Positions 12,457 to 23,806 of a stretch of 64,000 nt of DNA are shown one piece after another; position 1 is the first letter of the stretch, and each line of letters begins with the position of its first letter. Source of the stretch: Parietaria judaica. Taxonomy: Eukaryota; Streptophyta; Magnoliopsida; Rosales; Urticaceae. The stretch is from assembly GCA_954871525.1 (NCBI GenBank), contig OX940861.1:12942842-13006841 (forward strand). The letters are read 5' to 3'. The position numbers were made by a program, and so were the translations under genes. Under the pieces are notes generated by a model. It ran no database searches. It worked only from the letters and a program-made list of their open reading frames with translations, and was not told where the DNA came from.

Positions 12457-12949
12457 GTTAGTCCCCCATTTTATCAAGTGTATGCACTTGGTAAAATGTA
12501 GAGAAAAACTTCATTTCTTCCGATCTAAATCGACGCTCCTAATGATAGGAATCCTCGATCATGCTGTCGCCCGGTGGTGCTCTCCGGTAATAATACCCGT
12601 AGTGTGTGATAACGTGGCTAGGAGTCGTCGGGTAGGAGCTTACGATATCGGCGATGAGAGGGTTGAACACTCTCTTGGGTAGCCGATGGTCTCGCCGATG
12701 TTTAGCGGTGTTTGACTTCTCACGAGCTCAACGAGGTAGGCTTCTACGGATGCCTTGAACGAAGGGAATGGGATTACCACTTGGACCGATGCCACTTTCT
12801 CCGAAGATCCTCGCTATGAACTCGGCCCTCGTGATATGTGATGAGCCTGTCGACTTCAATGGAGATGATGGTTTTATGGGAGCAGCGTGAACGCTCCAAT
12901 AGTGTGAACTTGACTTGGGAGTGTGAAAAAGAGTTTGTGTGGTAAATGA

Positions 12950-13462
12950 CTTCTAGGGGCAGAGACTGTTGCGCTTATCGATGCGGTATTTGACTCCTCG
13001 ATCCCTGCGTCATCAGAGGAAGCGTACTTCTCTTGGTGCGAGCTCTTCTCGTCGTTCGTCGGAACAGCTCCTTGTCGTCGCCATGTCGTAGATTTCGTCA
13101 TTCTTTCTTTCATTACTATCCATTTATTTTCAAATTCCTCCTCGCAGGTTGATGAGACTTGTCACGGTTCTTGTCCGTTGAGATACCCCGAGGGCGTGCT
13201 AGCCTCGTTTCTTAATGAGAGTGATGGGCACTTTGTCATCCTCGAAGATTTCTTGAAAGATCTGATAAGGCGTACCGTCGCCGCGCTCTCCGAGGATTCG
13301 GACGATGAGGCTCTCCCAGCTTCTTCGGGCATTCTGCTCGAGTTAATGAGACGAGACCCCGAGCATTATGCCGCGGTGGAGAGGCTTCTTATGGATGTCC
13401 TGGTTGAGAGCGCGGATTTCGTCATAGAGCAAGTTGCCGACAAAGTTGTTCGGGATGATTGA
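12950..13462 (+). CDS. Unrecognised open frame antisense to the retroelement
   Basis: A frame of 170 codons is open on the plus strand, opposite to the element's own direction, between the repeat arrays and the 3' LTR. It has no early ATG, so it would be an internal or terminal exon. A pyrimidine-tract acceptor (TTCCTCCTCGCAG) at about 13148 could start a shorter exon. The product is acidic and looks protein-like (for example ALSEDSDDEALPASSG, then RRDPEHYAAVERLLMDVL), not simple repeat. A further coding-like plus-strand stretch lies at about 12760-12840. Plant Tat-lineage Ty3 elements are known to carry antisense ORFs at this position, so this may be a relic of one. The function is unknown. 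Confidence 0.3.
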   Translation, partial: LLGAETVALIDAVFDSSIPASSEEAYFSWCELFSSFVGTAPCRRHVVDFVILSFITIHLFSNSSSQVDETCHGSCPLRYPEGVLASFLNESDGHFVILEDFLKDLIRRTVAALSEDSDDEALPASSGILLELMRRDPEHYAAVERLLMDVLVESADFVIEQVADKVVRDD

Positions 13463-13520
13463 CCTTCCTCTATTTCCTTTTGTAAATTATTTTGTGGCTG
13501 CAATGTATCAATCAGGATTT

Positions 13521-14220
13521 GCGCCGGAGCGGCTTTGTAGTTTGCCGGGGTATGCGCCGTAGCGTGTTACGTACCGGGCTTTGTGCGCCGGAGCGGCTTT
13601 GTAGTTCGCCTGGGTATGCGCTGTAGCGTCTTACGTACCGGGCTTTGTGCGCCAGGGCGGCTTTGTAGTTTGCCGGGGTATGCGCTATAGCGTCTTACGT
13701 ACCGGGCTTTGTGCGCCGGAGCGGCTTGTTATTTTCTTTGATTTGTCGGCGATGAGCTTGTCGGTATGCACCGGGCTCTGTCGCGATGAAGTGCTTGGCA
13801 CTGATTTGTCGGCGATGAGCTTGTCGGTATGCACCGGGCTCTGTCGCGATGTATCGATCGAAATTTGCGCCGGAGCGGCTTTGTATTTTCTTTGATTTGT
13901 CGGCGATGAGCTTGTCGGTATGCACCGGGCTCTGTCGCGATGAAGTGCTTGGCACTGATTTGTCGGCGATGAGCTTGTCGGTATGCACCGGGCTCTGTCG
14001 CGATGTATCGATCAGAATTTGCGCCGGAGCGGCTTTGTATTTTCTTTGATTTGTCGGCGATGAGCTTGTCGGTATGCCCCGGGCTCTGTCGCGATGAAGT
14101 GCTTGGCACTGATTTGTCGGCGATGAGCTTGTCGGTATGCACCGGGCTCTGTCGCGAGGTATCGATCGGAATTTGCGCCGGAGCGGCTTATGTACCCAGC
14201 TGTGCGCCGGGGCGGCTTTG
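13521..14220. repeat. Tandem array with 64-bp and 154-bp periods
   Basis: The anchor GCGCCGGAGCGGCTT (one degenerate copy) recurs at 13521, 13585, 13649, 13713, 13867, 14021 and 14175. This gives three 64-bp steps followed by three 154-bp steps. The longer unit itself contains two copies of GATTTGTCGGCGATGAGC 63 bp apart. Long open frames on both strands here are by-products of the repetition. Confidence 0.9.
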
Positions 14221-14519
14221 TTTGGTATATCAAGCATTTTCGCCGTTTTGGGCTTGGTCGGTACCCTAAATGTATACATATGTTTTCTCGGCACTCTCGC
14301 CGGTTTCTTTATAAATTTGTAGATATATGTATATTGTTACCTTTTTTTGCGATGAGGTCAGCCAACTTCGTCGCCGATTATGCGCCTTGGTTAGGATAAA
14401 CCTCGTCGTGTCCGCATCAAACTTCGGTTTTATGAGGGTCGTCATCGTCGAGCGCGTCTCAATCAGATCTCCTCGAAATGTTGGTAATGGCGTCTTCGTT
14501 GATGATTTCCCGGTGGAGG

Positions 14520-14990
14520 CGAGCTTTCTTTGATGACGAGATGTCTGGTGACGAGCTCTTTTTGGTGACGATCTTCTATTGGTGATGAGCTCCTCGAGCT
14601 CCCCCTTGATGAGCTCCTCGAGGTCTTCTCTGTGATGAGGTCCTCGAGGTCTTCTCTGTGATGAGCTCCTCGAGCTCTTCTCCTTCGTGATGAGCTCTTC
14701 GAGATGAGCTCTTCGAGATGAGCTCCTCGAGCTGAGCTCTTCGAGATAGGCTCTTCGAGATGAGCTCTTCGAGATGAGCTCCTCGAGCTTTCCTCTTCGT
14801 GATGAGCTCTTCGAGCTCCTCCCTCCTTGTGACAAGCTCTTCGTGATGAGCTCTTCGAGCCTCCCTCTTCGTGATGAGCTCTTCGAGCTTTCCTCTTCGT
14901 GACAAACTCTTCGTGATGAGCTCTTCGTGCTTTCCTCTTCGTGACAAGCTCTTCGTGATGAGCTCTTCGAGATGCGCTCTTTAAACATCT
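14520..14990. repeat. Short-unit array (GATGAGCTCTTCGAG-like)
   Basis: Dozens of imperfect 14- to 30-bp units built on GATGAGCTC(T/C)TCGAG are packed together. Minus-strand translation gives low-complexity Ser/Arg/Glu-rich peptide in several frames at once, as expected of a repeat and not of a protein. Confidence 0.9.
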
Positions 14991-15000
14991 GTAACTTTCT

Positions 15001-15640
15001 CCTCGAGCGTTCGTTTGAAGCAAATGACCTATCAAATCGAAGCTAAAGACATAATCTTTGAGAAAAACTAGAAATCATGTTTAGTTGATAAATATAAACG
15101 AGAATATGGTCTGAGGAGCGAAGGGCGACGAGCAGGCGTCTGACGAAGCCATCGCTCTCGGCAACCAATCTTCCGGCGTCCATAACTTTTTCCTCGAGCG
15201 TCTGATAGGGGCGAACGACCTGTCAAATCGAAGCTAAAGACATAATCTTTGAGAAAAACTAGAAATCATGTTTAGTTGATAAATAGAAACGAGAATATGA
15301 TCTGAGGAGCGACGGGCGACGAGCAGGCGTCTGACGAAGCCATCGCTCTCGGCAACCAATCTTCCGGCGTCCATAACTTTTTCCTCGAGCGTCTAATAGG
15401 GGCGAATGACCCGTCAAATCGAAGCTCAAGACATAATCTTCGAGAAAAATAAGAAATTATGTTTATATGATAAGTAACGACGGGGATATGGTCCAAAGAG
15501 TGACGGGCGACGATCAGGCGTTTTACGAAGCCGTCGTCCTCGGTGACCAATCTTCCGATGTTCATAACTTATGCCTCGAGCATCCGATAGAGGCGAATGA
15601 CCCGGCGAATCGACGATCAAGGCAAGGCCTGTAAGAAAAC
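15001..15640. repeat. 191-bp tandem array
   Basis: The anchor CCTCGAGC occurs at 15001, 15192, 15383 and 15574, giving three complete 191-bp copies and a partial fourth. The copies are close in sequence, with the third more diverged. Confidence 0.92.
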
Positions 15641-15784
15641 GCTAAAAACAAAACACAATTTTATTTATCAAAGGTAAAGACGAGATCAGCGCTCGGTGCT
15701 GTCGTTATCGTCGTCAGTCGTCTTCTCTTCGAGTTCCTGGCTGTGAGTTAGAGAAAAACTAAGCCCCCTCGGTGGGCGCCAAAC

Positions 15785-16381
15785 TGTAGAGGGGGATTTT
15801 ACTCACCTTGCAGTCACAAGGAAAACCGTAAAGAATCCAATAAAAATATATACACGATTATTCCCTGATTTATTTATCCCGAAAGGACTCGGTTTTCCCC
15901 GTTTATTAGCTTGGACAATCGAAGAATAATGATAAAGATATGATTTGATGCCGCACCACGCCGCTCTCGACGAGGCTGCCTACGTACCCGGCGAACCAGG
16001 ATCAGGTCATCACGTAGTTCAATGGGTTTTGGCTTGATGTCCTCATTCTTTCTCTTCTCTGTTTCGTTGGTTTTCTTCTCTCTTCTTTCTCTTTCCTCTC
16101 TTTTTCTTCCTTCTTGGCTGAATGTTTCTCCGCTGATTTCTCTTGGATCCCCTCTTAATGAGGCTTCTTTTATTATTTATAGGGTTAGGGTTGATTGAGC
16201 CTTTTCACTTTGGGCTTTTTCTGCGAATTGGGCCTTTCTTCATGGGTTAAGCCTTTTCTCACAAACTGGGCTTTTATGTTGACTACGGTCAACATATTTC
16301 TTGCCTCTATTCGACGTCGTTTTTGGGCCGTAATGGCACGCGTTATGTTAAGGATGGATTTGACGAAATCCGACATCAACA
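15785..16381 (-). repeat. 5' LTR of the retroelement
   Basis: A 597-bp LTR bounded by TG...CA on the plus strand. It contains a minus-strand TATA-like CTATAAATAATA near 16170-16185 and the conserved TACGTAGGCAGC motif (read on the minus strand) near 15978-15989. Confidence 0.85.
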
Positions 16382-16386
16382 AGTGG

Positions 16387-17340
16387 TAAAGCCAATCTTT
16401 GCAACGAATTTTGGCTATCTTTCATTCAATGTTTGCAGTTACCGCACGTTCATCATCAATAGCTACAAATCATATAATTATTATATTCTTATTTGTTTTG
16501 TTAATCATTTATATATAAGTAGCAACCAACTATGTGTATATATGTTTGATCAAATAATACAGTCTTGCATCATATCATGTCTATGCAAATAATATAGTTC
16601 CATTCTAGTTCGTGCTTACATATGCGTAAGCATGAAGTGCAATATCTATTTATCCTAAAGTTTAGTGTGATTGTGTTAAAGTGTTGTTACTAATTGAAGT
16701 TGTCTCTTGCCTAATTTGGAATATTACAATAATGTATTTTTCAATCCAGTCTGTATGATATATCTCGATACCCATAAATTATGATCTATTATTTAATACA
16801 ATAATTTATATCTGTCAATCAATCGAATTGAGAAGTACATTAACAATATATATAGTGTTGAATGTGTCTCAAGTCCAGCTCACACATTCTGTTAACTATA
16901 TATCATGTGGCATATAGATATAGTGACTGGATTACAACTTGAAATACAAGGTCTGTTATACGACTTAGAATACAAAACCTTCAATAGAGAAACGAAATCA
17001 TCATGATCTCAGAATTTTTCATTCAATTTCAAGGTTAGAAGTACTGTCCTCATAGATTAATTAAATACTCTATATAATTAATATACAGGCAAATTATACA
17101 GTTACAATTCCGCGAATTCTTCCATGGAAAGAAGATGAAAGTGCAAAGACAGTAAGCAACTTTCGGGTCCCTATTTGCTAGTGCATTTTTTCAAGTAAAC
17201 CTTTGCGGAAGCCCTCAAGCTCATCGCGGATGCGGAATCCGGATAAAGAACTTCTGTAGCGGAAATAACGTGAAATGGAATTTCAATTGGTGCGCCGGCC
17301 CAAAATCCAACACATTCAACGTTGATCACAAAGTACTATA
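16387..17340. other. Intergenic, one unrecognised open stretch
   Basis: AT-rich DNA with no recognised gene. A 61-codon plus-strand stretch without a start codon (17156-17341) is open and Cys-rich (contains NLCGSPQAHRGCG and NWCAGPKS). It may be a decayed exon. I do not recognise it and would not call it a gene. Confidence 0.4.
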
Positions 17341-17341
17341 G

Positions 17342-17748
17342 TCCTAAAATCTATATATTATAAAAGGAAGAACTCACGAGTGACATGGCATGATGTTAAT
17401 TGAGTATTGAGATTTCTAATTTTTTAAGAATTTTTATATTTTTTTAATCTTCTCATGTAGGCTTATCAAGATTTCTAATTTTCTTGGAGTTTTCATTTTT
17501 TTTAAAGCGTACAATATATGAAATTAATTAAAGCAATAGATTAATGCACTCAAGAGAGTGCATAAAAATATAAGTTACAATACATGAAATATAAGTTACA
17601 ATATATGAATAGACTACCAATATTGGAAGTTCATAGATCTCTCACATTAATATTATTGAATTGATATAGATTAATGCACTAAAGAGCACGAGAAGTTATA
17701 ACCTATAAATATATGAACGGACAAATAATATGGGAAGTTCATAGGTCT

Positions 17749-17791
<43 letters not shown>

Positions 17792-18115
17792 GTATATAAA
17801 TGTTTTGTATATATATTCAAAATCGATATGGCATTTGAATATTTTTTTCACTTCTTTGAATGTATATTTCATTTGCAGTTACCATTTGAGAATGATTATC
17901 AGGTCAAGAAATATATTTTTAAGGTTCGTTTGTTTGTTTTACCTATTTGTAATTCGTATTTTTTTTTAAGTTTTGTCGTTTGTCCATTATTGTCTTAGTC
18001 AACTCACTGAATCATGCGGGTGATTTTTCACATATTGTATTCTATTTCGTTGAAGATTGTTTTTTGACGATAAAATTATATACTAAATTTGTAGATATGT
18101 TCTGCAAAATTTATG

Positions 18116-18165
<50 letters not shown>

Positions 18166-19008
18166 AAGTTTTTTCACCGTGATTTGTTTCCGCTAAGATG
18201 TTAAAAGAGTTGATTTTTTAGCATTGTTTCTGTTTTATTTTTTGTTTTTCAGAGATTTTCTCAATTTGCTAGCCTACCGTGAATTTTTCGGTGAGATTCT
18301 TATTTCTCAGATTTTTGTTTCAGTTAGAATTGTTAAAAACCGAAAATTGAGATTTTTGTTTCCATTAACATTGTTAAATATATTTATCTTTATATATATT
18401 AAAGTTTTTTTTATAAAAAAAAAAAACCATCACTGTGTATTTTTCAGCAATTACTCTTACAGTGTCTGTGCAATTCTTGGTTTTCTACTACTGATAAAAA
18501 TGGATAGAGTTTCGTTACCTATGTATATACTACACTAAGATGGCATGTATATTTTAGAACTAATTTCAATGAATATAGTATAAAATATGTCATTTATGTC
18601 TTAATTTTCTCTTGACCTTTGGCATTGTCTATTTTCTTATATAATTTTTTGGTATTTTTCAGTTACACTTTTAATCAGAATATGTTAAAGATATAATTTT
18701 TTACAATATATGTTTGCAACTTTTTTAGATTGCTCACTTTTTTCATTGCAACTTTTCGTCTCTCTCTGCATTGCTATATCTTTCTCGGTGAAGGTGTCGC
18801 TTGGTCACGCTCTCTTTTGTCCTCTCGGTCGCAATGTCGTTGGTAGTACTTATGTTTCCTTATAATCATGTTTATTTTAATTTTTTAAATTGTGTCAACA
18901 TTTTACATTTCATATTGCTCTTAAGTGTGTATCCTTTTCATTATCATATTTTGAAAAATATATACCTTTACATTTACATGGTAATTCAATAATGTCCAGT
19001 AATTATAT
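17342..19008. other. AT-rich intergenic DNA with microsatellites
   Basis: Contains a TA run at about 17752-17787 and an AT run followed by a GT run at 18118-18165. Open frames at 17980-18540 are T-rich and low complexity. No gene or bounded element can be supported. Confidence 0.5.
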
Positions 19009-19016
19009 GTATTTAC

Positions 19017-21293
19017 TAGGGGTGCAAATAAAACCCGAAAACCGGGTAAAAACCCGAATCCGAATCCGTATCCGGATTTAAAACCCGTATCCGAACCCGA
19101 ATCCGGAATTCGGATCCGGGTACCCGGTACCCGGTTTAAAACCGGGTTCGGGTACCGGGTAGTGAAATATTAAAAATCGGGTACCCGGTACCCGGTTTTA
19201 CTACCCGCTTTTTTTTTTTAATATTATTTTTTAGTTTTAGGGCTCGATAGTTTTAGTTTTAGAGTCTCATATTAGGTTAGGGTTCGCATCTTCTCTCGCC
19301 GCCAGCCTCCACGCCGCCCATCTCCGTCGCCGCCCATCTCCGACGGGTTCATCGCCTCATGGCTCGTGAAGCTCGTGGCTCGTGGCTTCAACACTTTCTC
19401 AACCTCTCACCACTTCACCACCACCGGAGCTTCTCTGAGTGTGCTATTTCACTGTAAGTGAGTATTTGCTCTTCTTCTCCGATCTAGCAGTGGCTCAGTA
19501 TATCGGACCTTGAGATTTTGAACGTCGCAGCTCGATCTGTGAAATAATCAGTGTGTAATGATTGGCTTTGTTCATGATCATTGAGTTTGGTGATTGCCCA
19601 TTAGACTCAACTTCTTCCTCGCTATGTCTTTCTATAAATTGGGCTTGAAATCACAGAGATGGGTAGTCATGAGTCTAAGGAACTTAGTGGAAATGGAATT
19701 GTTTAAGTACGAAATCAATTTGGACTTTGAGATTTGTTAGAACAGGGGTTTGACTTTGATGGACTGTGATTGAGATACTTTTCTTTAGAGCATTTGATGA
19801 ACAGATTTATGAACAGGTTGTTGGTGGAATCAATAGATTTGGTTGTTGAAAGTAATTTAGGTCATGAATTATTTTGTATTTTATTTTCCAGGTGATAAGG
19901 ATCAGCCAAATATGGAGAATTTATCTATTCAAAGTAATGAACAAGGCTCAATGTCGGTGGACGGAAGTGCCGTTCAACCTCAATCGCAAAAAGAAACTAA
20001 GCGCAAAAGAGCTAATGCTTCGGAAGCTTGGAATCATTTCACCAAGCATTCTAGCGAGGACACGGCATCGTGCCATTATTGTAATACCGTGCTATCATGT
20101 CCTTCTAGTAATGGTACGAAAGTTCTCAAGAATCATCTTGCAAGATGCAAAAAAGGTCCTCACATGGAAGAAATGCGAGAACAAAAGCAAAAAAAGATAG
20201 GTGAATTCTGGAAAACCGAAGGAACGGGAAGTGAGATGAAAATTGCCCATTGGACGAAAGAGGGTTTTCGGAAAGCACTAGCAACATACATTGTGCTTGA
20301 TGAACTCCCTTTTCGACATGTCGAGGGAGAAGGATTTAGGCAATACTCGAGGTACATGAACCCGAAATTTTTCACAGTTTCAAGGACAACAGTTGCCAAA
20401 GATGTGTGGAAATTGTTTGAGTTGGATTGGGTCGGAGTCGTCTACTAATGACGATGAAGCGAAATCTGACATTGATAGGTACCTTTCCGATCCTAAGGAA
20501 AGTTCTTCAAATCGCTCGTTCGATGTTCTTGCTTGGTGGAATCTGAATGCTCCTAAATATCCGGTGCTAGCTCAAATTGCTAGAGACATCTTAGCCATTC
20601 CCGTTTCCACTGTGGCTTCTGAAGCGGCTTTTTCTAGTGGTGGGAGGATTCTTGATCCGTACAGGAGCTCATTACTTCCTAAGACCGTCGAGACATTGGT
20701 TTGTCTAAAAAATTGGCTAAGCGCTAAGCACGAGGTGGTGGTCATGAATGAGTATACGGACGAGGCTGAAAGTGTGAATGAAGAACTCGAAGTGCTTTAT
20801 AATATGCCGAGTAATTATCTAACTTGCCTTATATTTTTACTTAATTATTTTTTATTGACTCATTATAATATGTTTACACTTTACAGTTGATGCGGATGTT
20901 GACCTTGACGATATTTGATGCGCGGAGGGTGAAATGCCGGAAGAACTCGAATGACTTTATCATATGTTTTTTTTAATGCATTTTAAATTTTAGACAATGG
21001 ATGTATGTTTTTTATGTACCGAGACATGTGTGACGTTTATTTTGAGACAATGTAGTTTTTTTTTTATTTAAAAAAAAACGGATCCGGGTAAAAAAAACCC
21101 GAATCCGGTTGAAAATCCGAACCCGGTTTCCAAACCGGGTACCGGGTAGTAAAACCGGATAGCAATATTCAACTACCCGGAATCCGGGTACCCGGATTTC
21201 GGGTACCGGGTAGCAAATTTCAGCTACCCGGAAACCGGGTCCGGGTACCGGGTAGTGAAAAAAAACCGGGTACCCGACCCGGTTTCACCCCTA
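19017..21293 (+). mobile_element. hAT element with intact ends and internal deletion
   Basis: Begins TAGGGGTGCAAA and ends TTTCACCCCTA, with the perfect 8-bp target duplication GTATTTAC at 19009-19016 and 21294-21301. Both ends carry dense subterminal repeats of ACCCGG/CCGGGT (19030-19205 and 21080-21290), where hAT transposase binds in this family. The interior has the start and end of a transposase but lacks its catalytic centre. It is therefore non-autonomous but keeps all that is usually needed to be moved in trans. Confidence 0.92.
19912..20914 (+). pseudogene. hAT transposase, catalytic core deleted
   Basis: The first ATG-led frame (19912-20448; the larger open frame begins upstream) encodes a BED-type zinc finger: AWNHFTKHSSEDTASCHYCN with a downstream HLARC, which supplies the CxxC...HxxxxC ligands. 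It then reaches only the first part of the transposase (EGFRQYSRYMNPKF) and stops at 20446-20448. A second frame resumes near 20430-20450 and encodes the C-terminal dimerisation region (FDVLAWWNLNAPKYPVLA, then STVASEAAFSSGGR). The several hundred residues between, including the first two catalytic Asp positions, are missing, and the join is out of frame. A terminal exon after a TTTACAG acceptor ends at about 20914-20919. No active enzyme is possible. Confidence 0.85.
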
Positions 21294-21301
21294 GTATTTA
21301 C

Positions 21302-21841
21302 GTACGAATATTATTGAATATTGATCATGCTTGCTATTCCATTGAATAATGATTAATGAATGGTTTTTTAGTATCTTAAAAAGTTCATGCATGTTTTTAA
21401 AATGCTCTTTGATACATATACACCTAGAATGACCGTAATCTCAACAGATTAAAATTTTTAAAAAGGGCGATGTAGAGGTGAATAACAATTCATAGGAATA
21501 CGATAAGATAAAATAACAAAAAAGAATTGCAAATCCTTTAAAGAAGTTGACAAAACGACAGAAAATGGATAAAAGAACATGAAAATAAGTACATAAAGTT
21601 TTATTTATTTTACACCACACTCAGTTCATGTTTTCTAACTCTTAAATGGTTTTTCGTAAAGAGGAATCCAAAGGAAAAAAATAATAATCATAGAAGGATT
21701 GGTTTATGTAAAAAAAAAATCATAAAAGGAAATTGCAAATTCTTTAAAGAAGGATTGGTTTTTCATCTTTTAAAATAGAGCATTCGGCTTATTATTTATC
21801 AAATAACGCACCGAATATTCGTTTGTTCATCCCTAATTATA

Positions 21842-21881
<40 letters not shown>

Positions 21882-22328
21882 CTTATTTCTCTTTTTATAC
21901 CCTTCGTAACAATAAAAAAAAAATTCAGAGAAAATAGGAAAATCATATTTCTCAAATATACTTTTTTATCAATATATTTAGTCTTATTTCATTAGTCAAC
22001 AAAACTTAAATTAAAAATTAATAAAGAAATCTTAATTTTTGAAAGATCATGTGGTTGTTCTTATACGTTTAAATTTTTTTATTGTTGTTTCATAACATAA
22101 AAGGCTTTTGATTCTCATCTAATTAAAATTTTAAATGTTTAAAACAAAACATCAAAATCAAATATGTGTTTTCAACTGATTTTTTTTTTTTAAATAAACC
22201 CACTATTTTTATTTATCTATAATTTTCCTCCTATCTCATCGTATTTATTTAATTAAGTCTTTTTTTCTCTTAATTTTTGAAAATTAAACATGAAATTTAA
22301 CTTAATACTTTTTTTTTCAAAACAAAAG
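21302..22328. other. AT-rich intergenic DNA
   Basis: No gene is visible. A TA microsatellite lies at 21843-21880. The rest is poly-A/poly-T-rich and unassigned. Confidence 0.6.
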
Positions 22329-22663
22329 TGTAACACCTAACAGGAACCATTAATCTGAATCAATCATAATTGGGTTAACACGCTACATAATGTTACCTTA
22401 AAACCGCAAAGTCTGCACCGAGACATCGTCGAAGCGTAGGTCCGTCGCTGGGCACAAAAAGTTCCAAGAAAGATTAAGAAAAAAAAATGAAGGAACAAGA
22501 AGGTGTAAGAACGTCATGTGGAGATACAAGATCTTACCTTGAAAGAAAGAAAGAACGACGGGTGATCTTGGTGGCGCTATGGCGGTGCTCCGGTAGCGTG
22601 CGAGAGTTTGTGGAATTGTGGGAACGGGTGTTTGGCGGGAGAGAAAAGTTGAAAAGAAAGTCA
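22329..22663. repeat. Duplicated exon-like segment, copy 1
   Basis: About 330 bp starting TAACACCTAACA are repeated at 23498-23806 in the same orientation with roughly 90% identity by eye. On the minus strand both copies keep two donor-like sites, AAG|GTAAGATC and AAG|GTAACATT, so the segment looks like one or two small exons with their introns. Copy 1 is open between these sites, and copy 2 is not. Confidence 0.7.
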
Positions 22664-22691
22664 AAAGAATATAATATTGTTATATAAACCA

Positions 22692-23147
22692 AGGTTCAAA
22701 ATGTCGTTTTGCCAATAAATCGGTTACTGTTTTCGAGGATAATCGATGGATTTTTGAGGATTATCGATGGAAAACTACTAAAACTGTAGCTTATTGTTAT
22801 TGACACTTATCGAGGATTATCCATGAAAATTCGCTAAAATATTTTTAATAATATATTTACTAAGTTTACATATGTAAATAAAATATAGTCTCACTCTCAC
22901 ATATGTAAATACTCAAATCAAAATAATGTCATATTTAAACAAATGTAAATAAAATCATGTCATACTCAAACATAAGAAAATAAAAACAAGATCAAAAGAT
23001 ACTACATAATTTGATAATAAACATAATTAACTATTTGGCCTTGTGGAGAAGTCTCACATGAAACAAATAGAAATGAATGAAAAATACGCATTTGTTTGGA
23101 TTTAGAAAGTCCCACATGGAACAAATACAAAGAAAGCAATAGCATTG
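22692..23147. other. CAAGG-type element remnant
   Basis: The sequence from 22692 starts CAAGGTTCAAAATGTCG, resembling the left ends of the bounded elements at 24065 and 32107. GAGGATTATCGATGG-type repeats follow. No matching right end was found before 24064, so it appears truncated. Confidence 0.35.
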
Positions 23148-23343
23148 CTAGTATATAAATAACAGGAGGGGCGAACGAGTTGCAATTACGTCAACATCGG
23201 CGCCGTCTCCGTCCGGGAGTGGCCCGACAACCTAAAAAATATCAATGCATCAGTTTGTTGAACCAATATATACATAACAATAAATTACTTACAGGAATAG
23301 TTCGCAATTCAAACTTAGCCCCATCCGACAATCCGATTTGTTC
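23148..23343 (-). pseudogene. Two-exon gene 3' fragment, unrecognised
   Basis: On the minus strand, 23343-23293 is a 51-bp open exon between a TTTTCAG acceptor and a CCT|GTAAGT donor. Exon 23231-23148 follows a TTTTTTAG acceptor and ends at TAG. Spliced, they read EQIGLSDGAKFELRTIP followed by VVGPLPDGDGADVDVIA and a short tail, continuous and in phase. The exon-like copy 2 lies upstream at 23498-23806 but contains an in-frame TGA in the matching frame, so the gene looks broken. The product is not recognised. Confidence 0.35.
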
Positions 23344-23497
23344 CTGAAAATTTATAAAGTAAATACACGGCTTTTATTCATCGTTTCAATTTTCGAACAA
23401 GATTCTGAGGTACCCGGCCAGCCCGACGCCGCAGTGGCGGGTAACAGATGGTTAGGGTTTTGTTATTCGAATAAGATGCAACGACGGATATCTATCT

Positions 23498-23806
23498 AAC
23501 ACCTAACAAGAAACATTAATCTGAATCAATCATAATTGGGTTAACACGCTACATAATGTTACCTTAAAACCGCAAAGTCTGCATCAAGACATGGTCGAAG
23601 TGCAGGTCTGTCAATGGGCACAAAAAGTTCCAAGAAAGATTAAGAAAAAAAAAATGAAGGAACAAGAAGTATAAGAACGCCGTGTGGAGATACAAGATCT
23701 TACCTTGAAAGAAAGAATGACGGGTGATCATGGTGGCGCTCCGGCAGCGCACGAGAGTTGAAGAAACCGTGGGAACTGGTGTTTGGCGGGAGAGAAAAGT
23801 TTGAAA
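23498..23806. repeat. Duplicated exon-like segment, copy 2
   Basis: Partner of 22329-22663. Differences include an ATG where copy 1 has AAG near 23729 (minus strand), and TGA where copy 1 has CGG. Confidence 0.7.

Larger units (their letters stand above)
12313..16381 (-). mobile_element. LTR retroelement, Ty3-type, non-autonomous, repeat-rich
   Basis: Flanked by a 5-bp target duplication AGTGG (12308-12312 and 16382-16386). The LTRs share ends TGTAGAGGGGG ... CATCAACA. On the minus strand the 5' LTR is 15785-16381. Next to it lies a primer-binding-site-like TTGGCGCCCACCG (about 15770-15782), a form frequent in plant Ty3 elements, and the purine-rich AAAATGGGGGACTAAC abuts the 3' LTR. The 3' LTR (12313-12456) has lost about 453 bp. 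The 3.3-kb interior shows no gag, protease, reverse transcriptase or integrase. It consists of three tandem-repeat arrays and a plus-strand open frame near the 3' LTR. It must rely on proteins from an autonomous relative. Confidence 0.85.

Noticed and set aside
13695..14988. Long minus-strand frames of 199 and 240 codons
   Set aside because: They translate tandem repeats, are open in several frames at once and give repetitive Arg/Ser/Glu peptide. Treated as repeat, not protein.
17349..18980. Possible Helitron starting TCTATATATTATAAAAGGAAG
   Set aside because: The 5' motif is suggestive, but no 3' hairpin with a CTRR end could be paired with it.
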